DNA of 64,000 bases from Marinomonas alcarazii (GCF_003208215.1 NZ_QKLW01000003.1:288746-352745), one strand, 5' to 3'. Shown: positions 52,758 through 61,682, counted from the first letter of the stretch. Notes: generated by a model from the sequence alone, not told the origin. Translations and numbers: made by a program.

Positions 52758-54098
52758 CTAATGCTCTGTTACATCGCAGGCAATGGTGCCGTCTTGAACC
52801 CTGACGGAAATAGCGTCTCCTTTTTTAACATCCTTAACGGAACGAATTACTTGTTCGTCTTTAGAAGCAATGGCGTAGCCTCTGGCTAAGGTGTTGAGCG
52901 GGCTAACGAGGTTGAGCTTGTCGATAATACGAGCAAAGGCGGTTTGTTTGTTGGTGAGGGTGTTGCTTAATGCGCGAGCAAGTCGAGCGTCTATGTCTTT
53001 GAGCTTTTGTCTGTCTTGATCAATGCGACGAATGGGGCTGTTTCGTTCCAGTCGATGCGCCAAATTCGCAGTTTGGGTTTGTTGCTCTAATACTTTGCGT
53101 TGCATGCTGTGTTGCAAACGGCGTTTTAGTTGATCAAGCTGGTTTTGTTGTTGCTCAATGCGTTCTTTTGGGTGACGAATGCGCTTGATCATAAAGTCGA
53201 GCTGTTGCTGGCTTTGCTCGAGAATGCGCGACATGCGTCGAACCAGTTGCTTTTCTTGCTGCTCGATTTGACGAATCAGCTGATTGCGATCAGGGCTCAA
53301 AAGCTCCGCGGCCGCCGTTGGTGTGGCGGCGCGAACATCAGCGACAAAGTCCGCAATGGTGAAATCTGTCTCATGGCCCACCGCTGACACAATCGGCGTT
53401 TGGGCGGCAAAAATAGCGTGTGCCAAGGCTTCGTCATTGAAGCACCATAAATCTTCCAGTGAACCACCACCGCGACCTAGAATAATGGCATCAAAGTGCC
53501 CGCTTCCATCGGCCCGCTGTAGTTGTCTTAAAATGTTTTTAGACGCGTCTTGACCTTGCACTAAAGAGGGCAGAATGGTGAGTTCGGTTAACGGGAAACG
53601 CCTGCGAAAGGCGATGATCATATCGCGAACCGCGGCACCGACCGGTGAGGTGATGATCGCAACACGTTCTGGTTTGGTCGGTAGTGGTTTTTTGTGTTCT
53701 GCCGCAAACAGACCTTGAGCTTGTAAATTGTTTTTTAGCCGCTCAAATGCTTGTTGCAGCGCACCTTCGCCTGCTGATTCCATGCTTTCGACACTAAGCT
53801 GACAATCGCCCCTTGGGCCATAAAAAGTGACGCGGGCACGCAGACGAACCATGTCTCCATCTTTGGGTTTGAAGCGAACCGCCGCATTCTTGCCTTTAAA
53901 CATGGCGCAGCGAATTTGAGCTCTGTCGTCTTTGAGAGAAAAGTACCAATGACCCGAGCCAGGTTTGGCCAAATTAGAGATTTCGCCTTCGACTAAAATC
54001 CACGGCAAGCTGGCTTCAAGTAGTTGTTGTATCTGTCTATTTAGCTGCGATACGGTAAAAGCAGTTTCTTGTGACGCAGAAGTTGTAAAATTTTTCAT
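52758..54098 (-). CDS. xseA: Exodeoxyribonuclease VII large subunit
   Basis: The 446-residue protein is the usual XseA length when started at ATG 54098, preceded by GAGAGA; the frame to 54131 adds 11 residues. FTVSQLNRQIQQLLEASLPWILVEGEISNLAKPGSGHWYFSLKD is the OB-fold N-terminus. RVAIITSPVGAAVRDMI, DAIILGRGGGSLEDLWCFNDEALAHAIFAAQTPIVSAVGHETDFTIADFVADVRAATPTAAAEL is the catalytic core. A long coiled coil (about 270-380) follows, then the C-terminal ALARGYAIASKDEQVI. With XseB it degrades single-stranded DNA from both ends. It is divergent from guaB. Confidence 0.95.
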   Translation of the reverse strand: MKNFTTSASQETAFTVSQLNRQIQQLLEASLPWILVEGEISNLAKPGSGHWYFSLKDDRAQIRCAMFKGKNAAVRFKPKDGDMVRLRARVTFYGPRGDCQLSVESMESAGEGALQQAFERLKNNLQAQGLFAAEHKKPLPTKPERVAIITSPVGAAVRDMIIAFRRRFPLTELTILPSLVQGQDASKNILRQLQRADGSGHFDAIILGRGGGSLEDLWCFNDEALAHAIFAAQTPIVSAVGHETDFTIADFVADVRAATPTAAAELLSPDRNQLIRQIEQQEKQLVRRMSRILEQSQQQLDFMIKRIRHPKERIEQQQNQLDQLKRRLQHSMQRKVLEQQTQTANLAHRLERNSPIRRIDQDRQKLKDIDARLARALSNTLTNKQTAFARIIDKLNLVSPLNTLARGYAIASKDEQVIRSVKDVKKGDAISVRVQDGTIACDVTEH

Positions 54099-54191
54099 CA
54101 ATCTCTCGTGGTTTTGATTTACCCAATGCAACTAAAGGAGTAGAATTACTTGCCATCTTAACACCCTTGTTGGCATTGGAAACTCCCCATT

Positions 54192-55658
54192 ATGTTACGA
54201 ATTATTCAAGAAGCTTTAACGTTTGACGACGTACTGCTTGTCCCCGGCTATTCCGAAGTTCTTCCTAAGGATGTTAGCCTCAAAACGAAAATCACTAAAG
54301 ACATTGAGCTAAATATTCCGCTTACGTCTTCAGCGATGGATACGGTTACCGAACATCGCATGGCGATTGCTTTGGCTCAAGAAGGTGGCATTGGCATTGT
54401 GCACAAAAACTTGACCATTGAAGAGCAAGCACGTGAAGTGCGCCGTGTGAAAAAGTTCGAGAGTGGCATCGTTCGTGATCTTGTTACTATTAATCCTGAC
54501 GCCAGCGTTCAAGACCTTATGGATTTGACTGCGGCGAATAGCATCTCAAGTGTGCCTGTTGTTGAAGGTACTGACTTGGTTGGTATTGTAACAAGCCGTG
54601 ATGTGCGCTTTGTGAAAGACTTCGATAAAAAAGTCTCTGACATTATGACACCAAAAGATCGTCTTGTGACGGCGCTTGAAGGTGCTTCATCTGGTTCTAT
54701 CCGCAAATTGCTACATGAAAATCGCATTGAGAAAGTGCTGATTGTTAATGAGCAGTTTGAATTGCGCGGTATGGTCACAGTGACTGACTTTAATAAAGCC
54801 ACGACGTTCCCAAATGCATGTAAAGATGAACATGGTCGTTTGCGTGTTGGTGCGGCTGTTGGTACTGGTGCAGATACAGGCGATCGAGTGAAAGCTTTGT
54901 CTGATGCTGGCGTTGATATCATTGTTGTTGATACGGCGCATGGCCATTCCAAAGGCGTTATTGATCGCGTTCGTTGGGTAAAAGAAAACTTCCCTCACAT
55001 CCAAGTTATTGGCGGTAATATCGCAACAGCGGAAGCGGCAATTGCGCTAGCGGATGCCGGTGCGGATGGTGTGAAAGTGGGTATCGGTCCTGGTTCTATC
55101 TGTACAACGCGTATCGTTTCTGGTGTGGGTGTTCCTCAAATCAGTGCGGTGGCGAATGTTGCTGAAGTAATGAATCCACGTGGTATTCCTGTTATCGCTG
55201 ATGGCGGCGTACGTTTTTCTGGCGATATCAGTAAAGCGATTGCAGCTGGCGCGAGCGTTATCATGGTTGGTGGTTTGCTTGCTGGTACTGATGAAGCACC
55301 AGGTGAAGTTGTCTTGTTTCAAGGTCGTGCTTATAAAGCCTACCGAGGCATGGGTTCATTGGGTGCAATGTCCCAAGCGCAAGGCTCTAGTGACCGTTAC
55401 TTCCAAGACTCAAGCAGTGTTGAGAAATTGGTTCCAGAAGGCATTGAAGGCCGTGTACCTTCTAAAGGCCCAATGGTGGCAGTGGTTCATCAACTTATGG
55501 GTGGGGTTCGCTCTTCCATGGGTTACACAGGCTCGGCTGATATTGAAACCATGCGTACCAAAACGCAGTTTTCTAAAATTACCGGTGCAGGTATGCGTGA
55601 AAGCCACGTCCATGATGTGACTATCACTCAAGAGGCACCAAATTATCACGTCGGTTAA
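54192..55658 (+). CDS. guaB: IMP dehydrogenase
   Basis: This is a 488-residue TIM-barrel enzyme with two CBS domains (about 90-200). [21 protein letters not shown] is the N-terminus. The catalytic cysteine lies in [20 protein letters not shown] (about residue 304). [26 protein letters not shown], the [10 protein letters not shown] loop and VPSKGPM complete the family pattern. It oxidises IMP to XMP with NAD+, the first step to GMP. It is the first gene of a guaB-guaA pair; a terminator lies between them. It is divergent from xseA. Confidence 0.97.
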   Translation: MLRIIQEALTFDDVLLVPGYSEVLPKDVSLKTKITKDIELNIPLTSSAMDTVTEHRMAIALAQEGGIGIVHKNLTIEEQAREVRRVKKFESGIVRDLVTINPDASVQDLMDLTAANSISSVPVVEGTDLVGIVTSRDVRFVKDFDKKVSDIMTPKDRLVTALEGASSGSIRKLLHENRIEKVLIVNEQFELRGMVTVTDFNKATTFPNACKDEHGRLRVGAAVGTGADTGDRVKALSDAGVDIIVVDTAHGHSKGVIDRVRWVKENFPHIQVIGGNIATAEAAIALADAGADGVKVGIGPGSICTTRIVSGVGVPQISAVANVAEVMNPRGIPVIADGGVRFSGDISKAIAAGASVIMVGGLLAGTDEAPGEVVLFQGRAYKAYRGMGSLGAMSQAQGSSDRYFQDSSSVEKLVPEGIEGRVPSKGPMVAVVHQLMGGVRSSMGYTGSADIETMRTKTQFSKITGAGMRESHVHDVTITQEAPNYHVG

Positions 55659-55679
55659 GGCGGGATAAGTTGAAACCGA

Positions 55680-55711
55680 GATGGGGCGTTTAAGACGCCC
55701 CATCTTTATTT
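55680..55711 (+). terminator. Terminator between guaB and guaA
   Basis: GATGGGGCG (55680-55688) and CGCCCCATC (55696-55704) with a 7-base loop are followed by TTTATTT. It lies 22 bp after the guaB stop, so guaA may be expressed partly by read-through or from its own promoter in the 75 bp that follow. Confidence 0.8.
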
Positions 55712-55786
55712 ACTGCTCTTACTATTTTATTGATTACTTCTACGATAAGCCTGGTTCTTTGAGTAGAGTGAAAGGAATGGCTAATA

Positions 55787-57364
55787 ATGTCGCAAGATAT
55801 CCACGCTCATAAAATTCTTATTCTTGATTTCGGTTCTCAGTACACTCAGCTGATTGCACGTCGCGTTCGTGAAATCGGTGTTTACTGTGAAGTTCGTGCT
55901 TTCGATATGGAAGATCAAGAAGTTATCGACTTCGATCCAAAAGGCATCATCCTTGCTGGTGGTCCTGAATCCGTTCCAGAGCCTGGATCTCCTCGTGCGC
56001 CAGAAGCTGTATTTACATTGGGCGTGCCGGTATTTGGTATTTGTTACGGTATGCAAACCATGGCAGAGCAGTTGGGCGGTAAAGTTCAAGGTTCTGAAAT
56101 TCGTGAGTTTGGTTATGCTCAAATTCGTAAGCATGAAGGCCCAGCCTTGTTCGATGAGATTCAAGATCACATTGCAAACAATGGCGTTGCTTTGCTTGAC
56201 GTTTGGATGAGTCACGGCGACAAAGTTATTGAAATGCCAGAAGATTTTACCTTGATGGCGTCAACTGACAGCTGCCCAATTGCGGCGATGGCGAACGAAG
56301 CGAAGAAATTTTACGGTGTACAATTTCACCCAGAAGTAACGCATACGTTACAAGGTGGCCGTATTCTGTCTCGCTTTATTGTTGATATTTGTGGTTGTGA
56401 TACCTTGTGGACTCCTGCCAACATCGCGCAAGACGCTATTGAGCGTATGCAAGAACAAGTGGGCAACAAGAAAGTCCTTCTTGCTCTTTCCGGTGGTGTA
56501 GATTCCTCTGTTGTGGCGGCATTGCTTCACAAAGCCATCGGCGACCAACTGACTTGCGTATTCGTAGACAACGGCTTGCTTCGTCTGAACGAAGGCGACC
56601 AAGTGATGAAAATGTTCGCTGACAATATGGGTGTTAATGTCATCCGTGTTGATGCTGAAGACCTATTCCTAGGTAAACTACACGGTGAATCGGACCCAGA
56701 GAAGAAACGTAAGATCATCGGTAACACCTTTATCGAAGTGTTCGACCAAGAAGCGGCGACACTGACAGAAGTTGAATTCCTTGCACAAGGTACGATCTAC
56801 CCAGACGTTATCGAATCTGCAGCGTCGAAGACAGGTAAAGCGCACGTTATCAAATCTCACCACAACGTGGGCGGTCTTCCAGAAGACATGAAGATGCAGC
56901 TGGTTGAACCACTGCGCGAACTGTTCAAAGACGAAGTGCGTAAACTGGGTCTAGAGCTAGGTCTTCCTTACGACATGGTTTACCGTCACCCATTCCCAGG
57001 ACCAGGTCTAGGTGTTCGTATCCTTGGCGAAGTGAAGAAAGAGTACGCCGACATCCTACGTCGTGCAGACGCTATCTTCATCGAAGAGTTACGCAACGCT
57101 GGCTGGTACGAAAAAACAAGCCAAGCATTCGCTGTATTCCTACCGGTTAAATCTGTTGGTGTAGTAGGCGATGGCCGCCGTTACGAATACGTGGTTGCGC
57201 TACGTGCCGTAGAAACCATCGATTTCATGACAGCGCGTTGGGCTCACCTACCGTACGAACTGCTAGAAAAAGTGTCTGGTCGCATCATCAACGAGATCGA
57301 ACACATCTCCCGCGTGACTTACGACGTATCGTCTAAGCCTCCTGCTACCATCGAGTGGGAATAA
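55787..57364 (+). CDS. guaA: GMP synthase (glutamine-hydrolysing)
   Basis: The 525-residue bifunctional enzyme has an N-terminal class I glutaminase ([41 protein letters not shown] with the nucleophile Cys; [12 protein letters not shown]). The ATP-pyrophosphatase domain has the PP-loop [16 protein letters not shown] and [30 protein letters not shown]. The C-terminal dimerisation domain ends [12 protein letters not shown]. It aminates XMP to GMP. The last 18 bp of the gene lie in a direct repeat that recurs at 60390, so the guaA end is an integration site; the coding sequence is intact. Confidence 0.97.
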   Translation: MSQDIHAHKILILDFGSQYTQLIARRVREIGVYCEVRAFDMEDQEVIDFDPKGIILAGGPESVPEPGSPRAPEAVFTLGVPVFGICYGMQTMAEQLGGKVQGSEIREFGYAQIRKHEGPALFDEIQDHIANNGVALLDVWMSHGDKVIEMPEDFTLMASTDSCPIAAMANEAKKFYGVQFHPEVTHTLQGGRILSRFIVDICGCDTLWTPANIAQDAIERMQEQVGNKKVLLALSGGVDSSVVAALLHKAIGDQLTCVFVDNGLLRLNEGDQVMKMFADNMGVNVIRVDAEDLFLGKLHGESDPEKKRKIIGNTFIEVFDQEAATLTEVEFLAQGTIYPDVIESAASKTGKAHVIKSHHNVGGLPEDMKMQLVEPLRELFKDEVRKLGLELGLPYDMVYRHPFPGPGLGVRILGEVKKEYADILRRADAIFIEELRNAGWYEKTSQAFAVFLPVKSVGVVGDGRRYEYVVALRAVETIDFMTARWAHLPYELLEKVSGRIINEIEHISRVTYDVSSKPPATIEWE

Positions 57365-57369
57365 TTCAG
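57347..57369 (+). repeat. attL: left copy of the guaA-end direct repeat
   Basis: 23 bp, beginning ACCATCGAGTGGGAATAATT, covering the last codons and stop of guaA and 5 bases after. An identical copy lies at 60390-60412. Target-site duplications of the guaA 3' end are the known mark of islands that integrate there. Confidence 0.85.
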
Positions 57370-57410
57370 CGTTAGGTAACACCTTGCACTGAACAGCAAT
57401 AAACACTCCG

Positions 57411-57437
57411 AAGCCCGCTATCTAGCGGGCTTTTTTG
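57411..57437 (+). terminator. Terminator after guaA (island-side copy)
   Basis: AAGCCCGCTA (57411-57420) and TAGCGGGCTT (57423-57432) with a 2-base loop are followed by TTTT. The flank resembles the stretch after the right repeat (60413-60478), which also has a terminator. The left copy looks as if it was brought in by the island. Confidence 0.85.
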
Positions 57438-57793
57438 TGTCTGGCGGCCAAACCGCCGGTGGCCGTTTGGCTTCATCTATCCGCGAAAGCATGGACTCAG
57501 GCGATGACTCGATGGGACACCAAGAAGGGGATGGCTCCAGCGATGAACAATCACCATCTTTTGATAGTGACTCCCTAGGCGGCCAAGAAGGCTGGATAAA
57601 TCAAAGCGGTGGCTTTAGTGAACTATCTGAATCAGACCAGGAAGAAGCCCGCCAAGCCCACGCCGACTGGTAAGAGCGTGATCCAGAGAAACACACTTTT
57701 GATGTAGAGGATTACGTCGACTACGCCCAAGAGAAGCAAAGGGAACGGAACGAAGAGATAGCGAGTTTTGTGGGGAAGAACTCAATTATGTAA
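57437..57793 (+). pseudogene. C-terminal fragment of an unknown island protein, interrupted by a stop
   Basis: From GTG at 57437 the frame is rich in Gly, Ser, Asp, Glu and Gln (ESMDSGDDSMGHQEGDGSS ... GFSELSESDQEEARQAHADW) to a TAA at 57671-57673. It then continues in the same frame as ERDPEKHTFDVEDYVDYAQE plus KQRERNEEIASFVGKNSIM to a second TAA at 57791-57793. The continued protein-like content across the stop suggests a sense codon that mutated to TAA, and the left end looks like a gene cut by the att junction. I read it as the tail of a larger mobile-element protein. The family is not recognised. Confidence 0.5.
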
Positions 57794-57892
57794 CTAGAAA
57801 GGGGTTAACTACTAAGATTAGAAGCCATCCTGCAGTTTTATTCGCGCGTTTATTTAGAGGTTCGGGAGGGACTACCAGGTATATTGAACAAC

Positions 57893-57921
57893 TTGAATGT
57901 AATATCGTCGCAATGTAGTAT
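57893..57921 (+). promoter_or_regulatory. Predicted promoter of the retron msr-msd RNA
   Basis: TTGAAT (57893-57898) and TAGTAT (57916-57921) are spaced 17 bp. The expected start, about 7 bp after the -10, is G57928/G57929, which is exactly where the a1 repeat of the retron RNA begins. That coincidence supports both calls. Confidence 0.6.
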
Positions 57922-57927
57922 GAAATC

Positions 57928-58055
57928 GGCTCACATGCAGATTTGCTGGTTGCGTTTCGCAACCTGTGACAACATGGTCCAAGTGACTCGCCTTCTAGGA
58001 TGCTACATTGCGTTCTTGAATTACTCGCTAGCGGCGCGTAAGAGTGCATGTGAGC
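57928..58055 (+). ncRNA. Retron msr-msd non-coding RNA (predicted)
   Basis: GCTCACATGCA (57929-57939, a1) and its perfect complement TGCATGTGAGC (58045-58055, a2) enclose a 105-nt stretch ending 35 bp before the reverse transcriptase start. This a1/a2 closure is the defining feature of retron RNAs. Inside, GGTTGCGTTTCGCAACC (57948-57964) is a 7-bp stem with a UUU loop, as in the msr hairpins of known retrons. The msd part (about 57975-58044) can form CGCC-TT-CTAG / CTAG-C-GGCG (57989-57998 with 58028-58036). The branching guanosine is probably the G right after a1 (57940), although the common AGC context is absent here. Confidence 0.65.
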
Positions 58056-58090
58056 TACTTCTTTAGCTCTAATTATAAAAAGAGAGTAGT

Positions 58091-59779
58091 GTGATTCATA
58101 GAAGAAACTATTTACTACTTAAGCAAACTAAAACGAAACCTGAATTAGCCGAGATATTGGGTGTTTCAGCTGCTTTTCTTACCAGAACCTTGTACAAACC
58201 TGGCGTACAATCACACGTAAATTCGCACTATCATCAATTTGATGTCGCCAAGAAATCGGGTGGTGTCAGAACAATCAGTGCACCATCAGATGAATTGAAA
58301 GACCTTCAGCGTAAATTGTCTGATTTATTATTGGATTGCAAAAGTGTTATTCATCTTGATAACAAAGTTGAATGTTCTCTTTCTCATGGCTTTGAGCGAG
58401 AAAGGTCTATCATAACGAATGCGCGTATCCATCGTGGTAAAAAAAATGTATTAAATTTAGATTTGGCAGATTTTTTTGGAAGCTTCAACTTTGGTAGGGT
58501 ACGCGGGTATTTTATTTCTAATAGAGATTTCAAATTAGACCCCCATATAGCAACGGTTATAGCTCAAATAGCATGTTATGAAAACCGTCTGCCACAAGGA
58601 AGCCCATGCTCTCCAGTTATTGCGAATCTTATAACCAATAGCTTGGACATAAAACTTTCAAAATTAGCTAAAAGAAATGGCTGCTCATATACGAGATATG
58701 CTGATGATATAACTTTTTCGACTAGGAAGAAGATATTTCCTACAGCTATTCTGAAAGACGCTGAAAATGTAATATTGGGCTCAAAATTGCTTGGCGAGAT
58801 AAGACGAGCAGGTTTTTCTGTAAACCCTAAAAAAACAAGACTGCAATTTAAAGACTCAAGACAGGAAGCAACAGGCTTAGTTATTAATAAAAAAGTCAGC
58901 GTTAAGTCAGAATATTGGCGATTAACTAGGGCTATGGCTAACTCTCTATTCAAAACAGGAAAATTTCTGATTGCCGAACAAGATGGCTCATACAGAGAAG
59001 GAAAGCTATCAGAGCTAGAAGGGCGATTAACTTTTATTGATTCTATTGATTTCTATAACAATATAGAAGAAAAGAAAAAACCAGAGCCAAAATCTGAGCC
59101 TAAGATACACAATGGAATTAATAAGTTTCGTGGGAAGTTGAACTCAAGAGAGAAAGTTTATGCGGAGTTTTTGCAATACAAGCACTTCTTCGCAAATGAG
59201 TATCCAACAATATTGACTGAAGGTAAAACAGATAAATCAGATTATTCGCCGAAGTTAAAGTTCCCAGATTTAAATCGTAAAACAATGTACTTTCTCGATA
59301 TAGGTGATGGAGCAACACCTTTTGTTAGGTTTGTCCAAAGGTATGCTGATGATTTAAAGCGCTTTGAAAACAAGAAAGCCAAGAACCCAGTCATTCTAGT
59401 GCTTGATAATGATACTGGCCCTAAAGATTTATTGAAACACTTAGTGAATAAAGTTAAGTCATGTCCCAACGATATGGGTACACTAAAAAGTAGTGGTTTT
59501 ATTCATTTGTTCCATAACCTGTATCTTATTTTGACTCCTTTAAATGCTGGCGGAAAAGATTCAGCAATGGAAGACTTATTTGATGCAGCAACTATCGGAA
59601 CTGTAATTGATGGGAAAACATTCTCAACAGCTGATCATATTGACATAAGCAAACATTACGGAAAACATATCTTTTCTACTAAGGTTGTTCGCTCAAACAA
59701 AGCAAAAATCAACTTTGATAAATTCAAGTACATCTTTGACGAGATTGAGAAAGTTAAACTACATTATAAAAAATTGTAA
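58091..59779 (+). CDS. Retron reverse transcriptase fused to a TOPRIM-like domain
   Basis: The 562-residue protein starts with GTG (58091) after GAGAG. Residues 1-50 are the retron RT head (TKPELAEILGVSAAFLTRTLY). The RT core follows: motif A NLDLADFFGSF (122-132), RLPQGSPCSPVIANL (166-180), the catalytic YADD (203-206) and ATGLVINKKVSV (260-271), the retron 'VTG' region. From about 345 a second domain shows PTILTEGKTD (E377-D381) and VILVLDND (D439, D441), the E...DxD pattern of TOPRIM nucleases. Fused RT-TOPRIM retrons exist (I recall them as a type I-C class). The TOPRIM part is likely the toxic effector in anti-phage defence. No separate effector gene is adjacent. Confidence 0.85.
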   Translation: MIHRRNYLLLKQTKTKPELAEILGVSAAFLTRTLYKPGVQSHVNSHYHQFDVAKKSGGVRTISAPSDELKDLQRKLSDLLLDCKSVIHLDNKVECSLSHGFERERSIITNARIHRGKKNVLNLDLADFFGSFNFGRVRGYFISNRDFKLDPHIATVIAQIACYENRLPQGSPCSPVIANLITNSLDIKLSKLAKRNGCSYTRYADDITFSTRKKIFPTAILKDAENVILGSKLLGEIRRAGFSVNPKKTRLQFKDSRQEATGLVINKKVSVKSEYWRLTRAMANSLFKTGKFLIAEQDGSYREGKLSELEGRLTFIDSIDFYNNIEEKKKPEPKSEPKIHNGINKFRGKLNSREKVYAEFLQYKHFFANEYPTILTEGKTDKSDYSPKLKFPDLNRKTMYFLDIGDGATPFVRFVQRYADDLKRFENKKAKNPVILVLDNDTGPKDLLKHLVNKVKSCPNDMGTLKSSGFIHLFHNLYLILTPLNAGGKDSAMEDLFDAATIGTVIDGKTFSTADHIDISKHYGKHIFSTKVVRSNKAKINFDKFKYIFDEIEKVKLHYKKL

Positions 59780-60200
59780 TATCGATCTAGCTGATGGATA
59801 TCTAGTTAATTTCGATTTTTGCTAGCATGCATCATCCTGATGATCCGAATGATAAATGCTATGATTTAAAGAAAGAGCTTTGCGATATTCTGAGTTAAAC
59901 AATTACGTTGATGTTGTGGCTTCACCAATCTAGATACAGATCACTGTAATTGCGTATAAGAAGTCTTGTATTTGGAGTACGCTGAAAAGGTTAAGGTAAT
60001 ATCGTATCAATATCAAAGTGATGTGAGTGTCTGCTTACTTAGTTCTTGAAACGTGTATCGTAGGCGCAACGCTTTCTAAAGAAACTTGCCATCGCTACCT
60101 TAAGAGGGAAGGAGGCTGGTGTTTTACAGGCCGGATGAACTAATTGACAGTGGAATTAAGCTGGAGAAGTGAGGTGGATAGAATTATATTGGGGCTGCGA
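59780..60200. other. Island stretch without a convincing gene
   Basis: About 420 bp between the retron RT and a small ORF, AT-rich. A short open stretch on plus reads MHHPDDPNDKCYDLKKELCD and ends ILS at a TAA near 59900. It could be a scrap of a decayed gene. Nothing else protein-like, and no clear terminator after the RT stop, was seen. Confidence 0.4.
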
Positions 60201-60365
60201 ATGCTTACTGCTGAAGAAAAGCAAGAACTCCGCCGAGACATGGCTGAGTCCTCTGCTTGGGCGCGTGCCGAGCTGAAGCGTCGCCGGGAAGAAAAGGCCA
60301 AACAGAACGCTGAACATGGTACTAATAATGGTACTACGACAGAGCCAAGCCCCAAACAGCCGTAG
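60201..60365 (+). CDS. Small charged helical protein of unknown function in the island
   Basis: A 54-residue ORF from ATG 60201: MLTAEEKQELRRDMAESSAWARAELKRRREEKAKQNAEHG, then a Thr/Asn/Pro-rich tail. It is strongly helical and charged, like small mobile-element or DNA-associated proteins. A longer version from TTG 60144 is possible. It sits just inside the right repeat. A GGGC-TTGC-GGCCC hairpin-like sequence (60370-60383) follows. I do not recognise it; it could be a regulator or excisionase-like remnant, but there is no evidence for either. Confidence 0.4.
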   Translation: MLTAEEKQELRRDMAESSAWARAELKRRREEKAKQNAEHGTNNGTTTEPSPKQP

Positions 60366-60389
60366 TTAAAGGGCTTGCGGCCCTCATTG

Positions 60390-60412
60390 ACCATCGAGTG
60401 GGAATAATTCAG
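60390..60412 (+). repeat. attR: right copy of the guaA-end direct repeat
   Basis: Identical for 23 bp to 57347-57369, then TTAGG in a diverged continuation. It marks the right boundary of the 3.0 kb island and probably represents the original guaA end. Confidence 0.85.
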
Positions 60413-60449
60413 TTAGGCACGCTTTAACTGAATAAACAGAAACACCTAA

Positions 60450-60478
60450 AAACCCGCCTCGTCGAAGCGGGTTTTTTT
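60450..60478 (+). terminator. Terminator after attR, presumably the native guaA terminator
   Basis: AACCCGC (60451-60457) and GCGGGTT (60467-60473) are followed by seven T (60472-60478). It is laid out like the terminator at 57411-57437, and lies just before the stop of the convergent monooxygenase gene. Confidence 0.8.
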
Positions 60479-60482
60479 GTCT

Positions 60483-61595
60483 TTAGTGATTACTACCCAG
60501 CCCTTCCATATAGAGTTTACTCAATTGCTCAGTAGAAATTCCCTGTAAGGTTTGTGTCGCGGATGGCGGTTGATGAAATATTTGCTGGGCGACTTGTCGG
60601 CCAATATGTTGCGCGCTGGAGGTTTTGTGAATGCGAGTGCTGTAGAACTCTGACAGCAGGCTATCGAGTGGTTGGTGTTGTTTAAGTAGTTGGGACAAAT
60701 GCCAAGCGTCTTCAAGGGCTTGGCTGGCGCCTTGTCCTGATGTGGGCAGAGGCGCGTGGGCGGCATCGCCGATAATGATTAGGTTGTCTTTATGCCAATA
60801 AGGGAGTGGGTCGAGGTCGTGAACAAAAAGGCGTTTTACGCTGTTGGGATCATAATTTTCAAGTACGTGTTGAACCTTGCCAGACCAATGTTGAAAGCGT
60901 TGGTGCATTTCGTCAAACCAGCTTTTTAAGGTCTTGGATTCATCCATGTCACACAGCCATGCGGCGGCCCAGTAGCCTTCCTTTTGTGTGACAGGGACGA
61001 TACCAAAGCGTTCGCCATTGTCGCGGTATTCGTGAATGCTTTGATCGTGATCCATTGCACATAGACCAATGATGTTGATAAAGCCCTGATACGTCGGTTG
61101 TATTGTGTTGCCGTACAGATATTGACGAGCAGGCGAGTGCATTCGTCCATCGGCCCCTACCACCAGATCGAATTGTTGCTGTAATCGAGGCATGTCTTGG
61201 CTTGTTAAGGCTTGGTTGAAGATGACGGTAGCGTTTAGCGGTTGCAGTGCGTCTGCCAGAAGTTGGATGAGATCGCGACGAAGTAGATTGACTGTCGGGA
61301 ATCCACAGGCCGCGTTTAAGGCTGCTATATCAAATTCGTTTTGCTGCTCACCTTGGCGGTTACATTGGCGCATGTAACTGGGTCGTCCGCCTGTTTTGAG
61401 CACCTTATTCATTAATCCCAGTTGTTGAATGACAAAATTGGCATTGGGCCACAGGGTCACGCCAGCACCGATTGAGGAGAAGTGTTTGCCTCGTTCGTAT
61501 AGGGTGACTTTAATGCCTTGTTTTCTGGCAAAAATAGCTAAGGCTAATCCGGCGACGCCAGCCCCAATAATGGCCATATTTTTAACGTTGTTCAT
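60483..61595 (-). CDS. FAD-dependent aromatic-ring monooxygenase
   Basis: The 370-residue flavoprotein monooxygenase is of the para-hydroxybenzoate hydroxylase type. The dinucleotide motif is AIIGAGVAGLALAIFARKQG, the DG motif is VVGADGRMHSPAR (about 150-162), and the GD motif is NLIIIGDAAHAPLPTSGQGASQALEDA (about 280-306). I start it at ATG 61595 with GGGAG 8 bases upstream, not at 61616. Relatives hydroxylate aromatic acids, 6-hydroxynicotinate or urate; the substrate cannot be fixed. It is divergent from the LysR gene, its likely regulator. Confidence 0.88.
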   Translation of the reverse strand: MNNVKNMAIIGAGVAGLALAIFARKQGIKVTLYERGKHFSSIGAGVTLWPNANFVIQQLGLMNKVLKTGGRPSYMRQCNRQGEQQNEFDIAALNAACGFPTVNLLRRDLIQLLADALQPLNATVIFNQALTSQDMPRLQQQFDLVVGADGRMHSPARQYLYGNTIQPTYQGFINIIGLCAMDHDQSIHEYRDNGERFGIVPVTQKEGYWAAAWLCDMDESKTLKSWFDEMHQRFQHWSGKVQHVLENYDPNSVKRLFVHDLDPLPYWHKDNLIIIGDAAHAPLPTSGQGASQALEDAWHLSQLLKQHQPLDSLLSEFYSTRIHKTSSAQHIGRQVAQQIFHQPPSATQTLQGISTEQLSKLYMEGLGSNH

Positions 61596-61682
61596 CTTGA
61601 TTGTCTCCCTTGTCAATGATGAGACGATTATTTCAAGTCAAAGTAATGGGATAAATGTGCTATTTTTGGTTTATTTATCCCG

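Noticed and set aside
57786..58049. Minus-strand frame of 87 codons opposite the retron RNA
   Set aside because: It lies over the msr-msd region, has no ribosome binding site or protein-like composition, and is explained by the RNA gene on the other strand.
60140..60394. Minus-strand 84-codon frame near attR
   Set aside because: Serine/arginine-rich composition mirrors the plus-strand charged ORF, and it runs across the att repeat; taken as a shadow.
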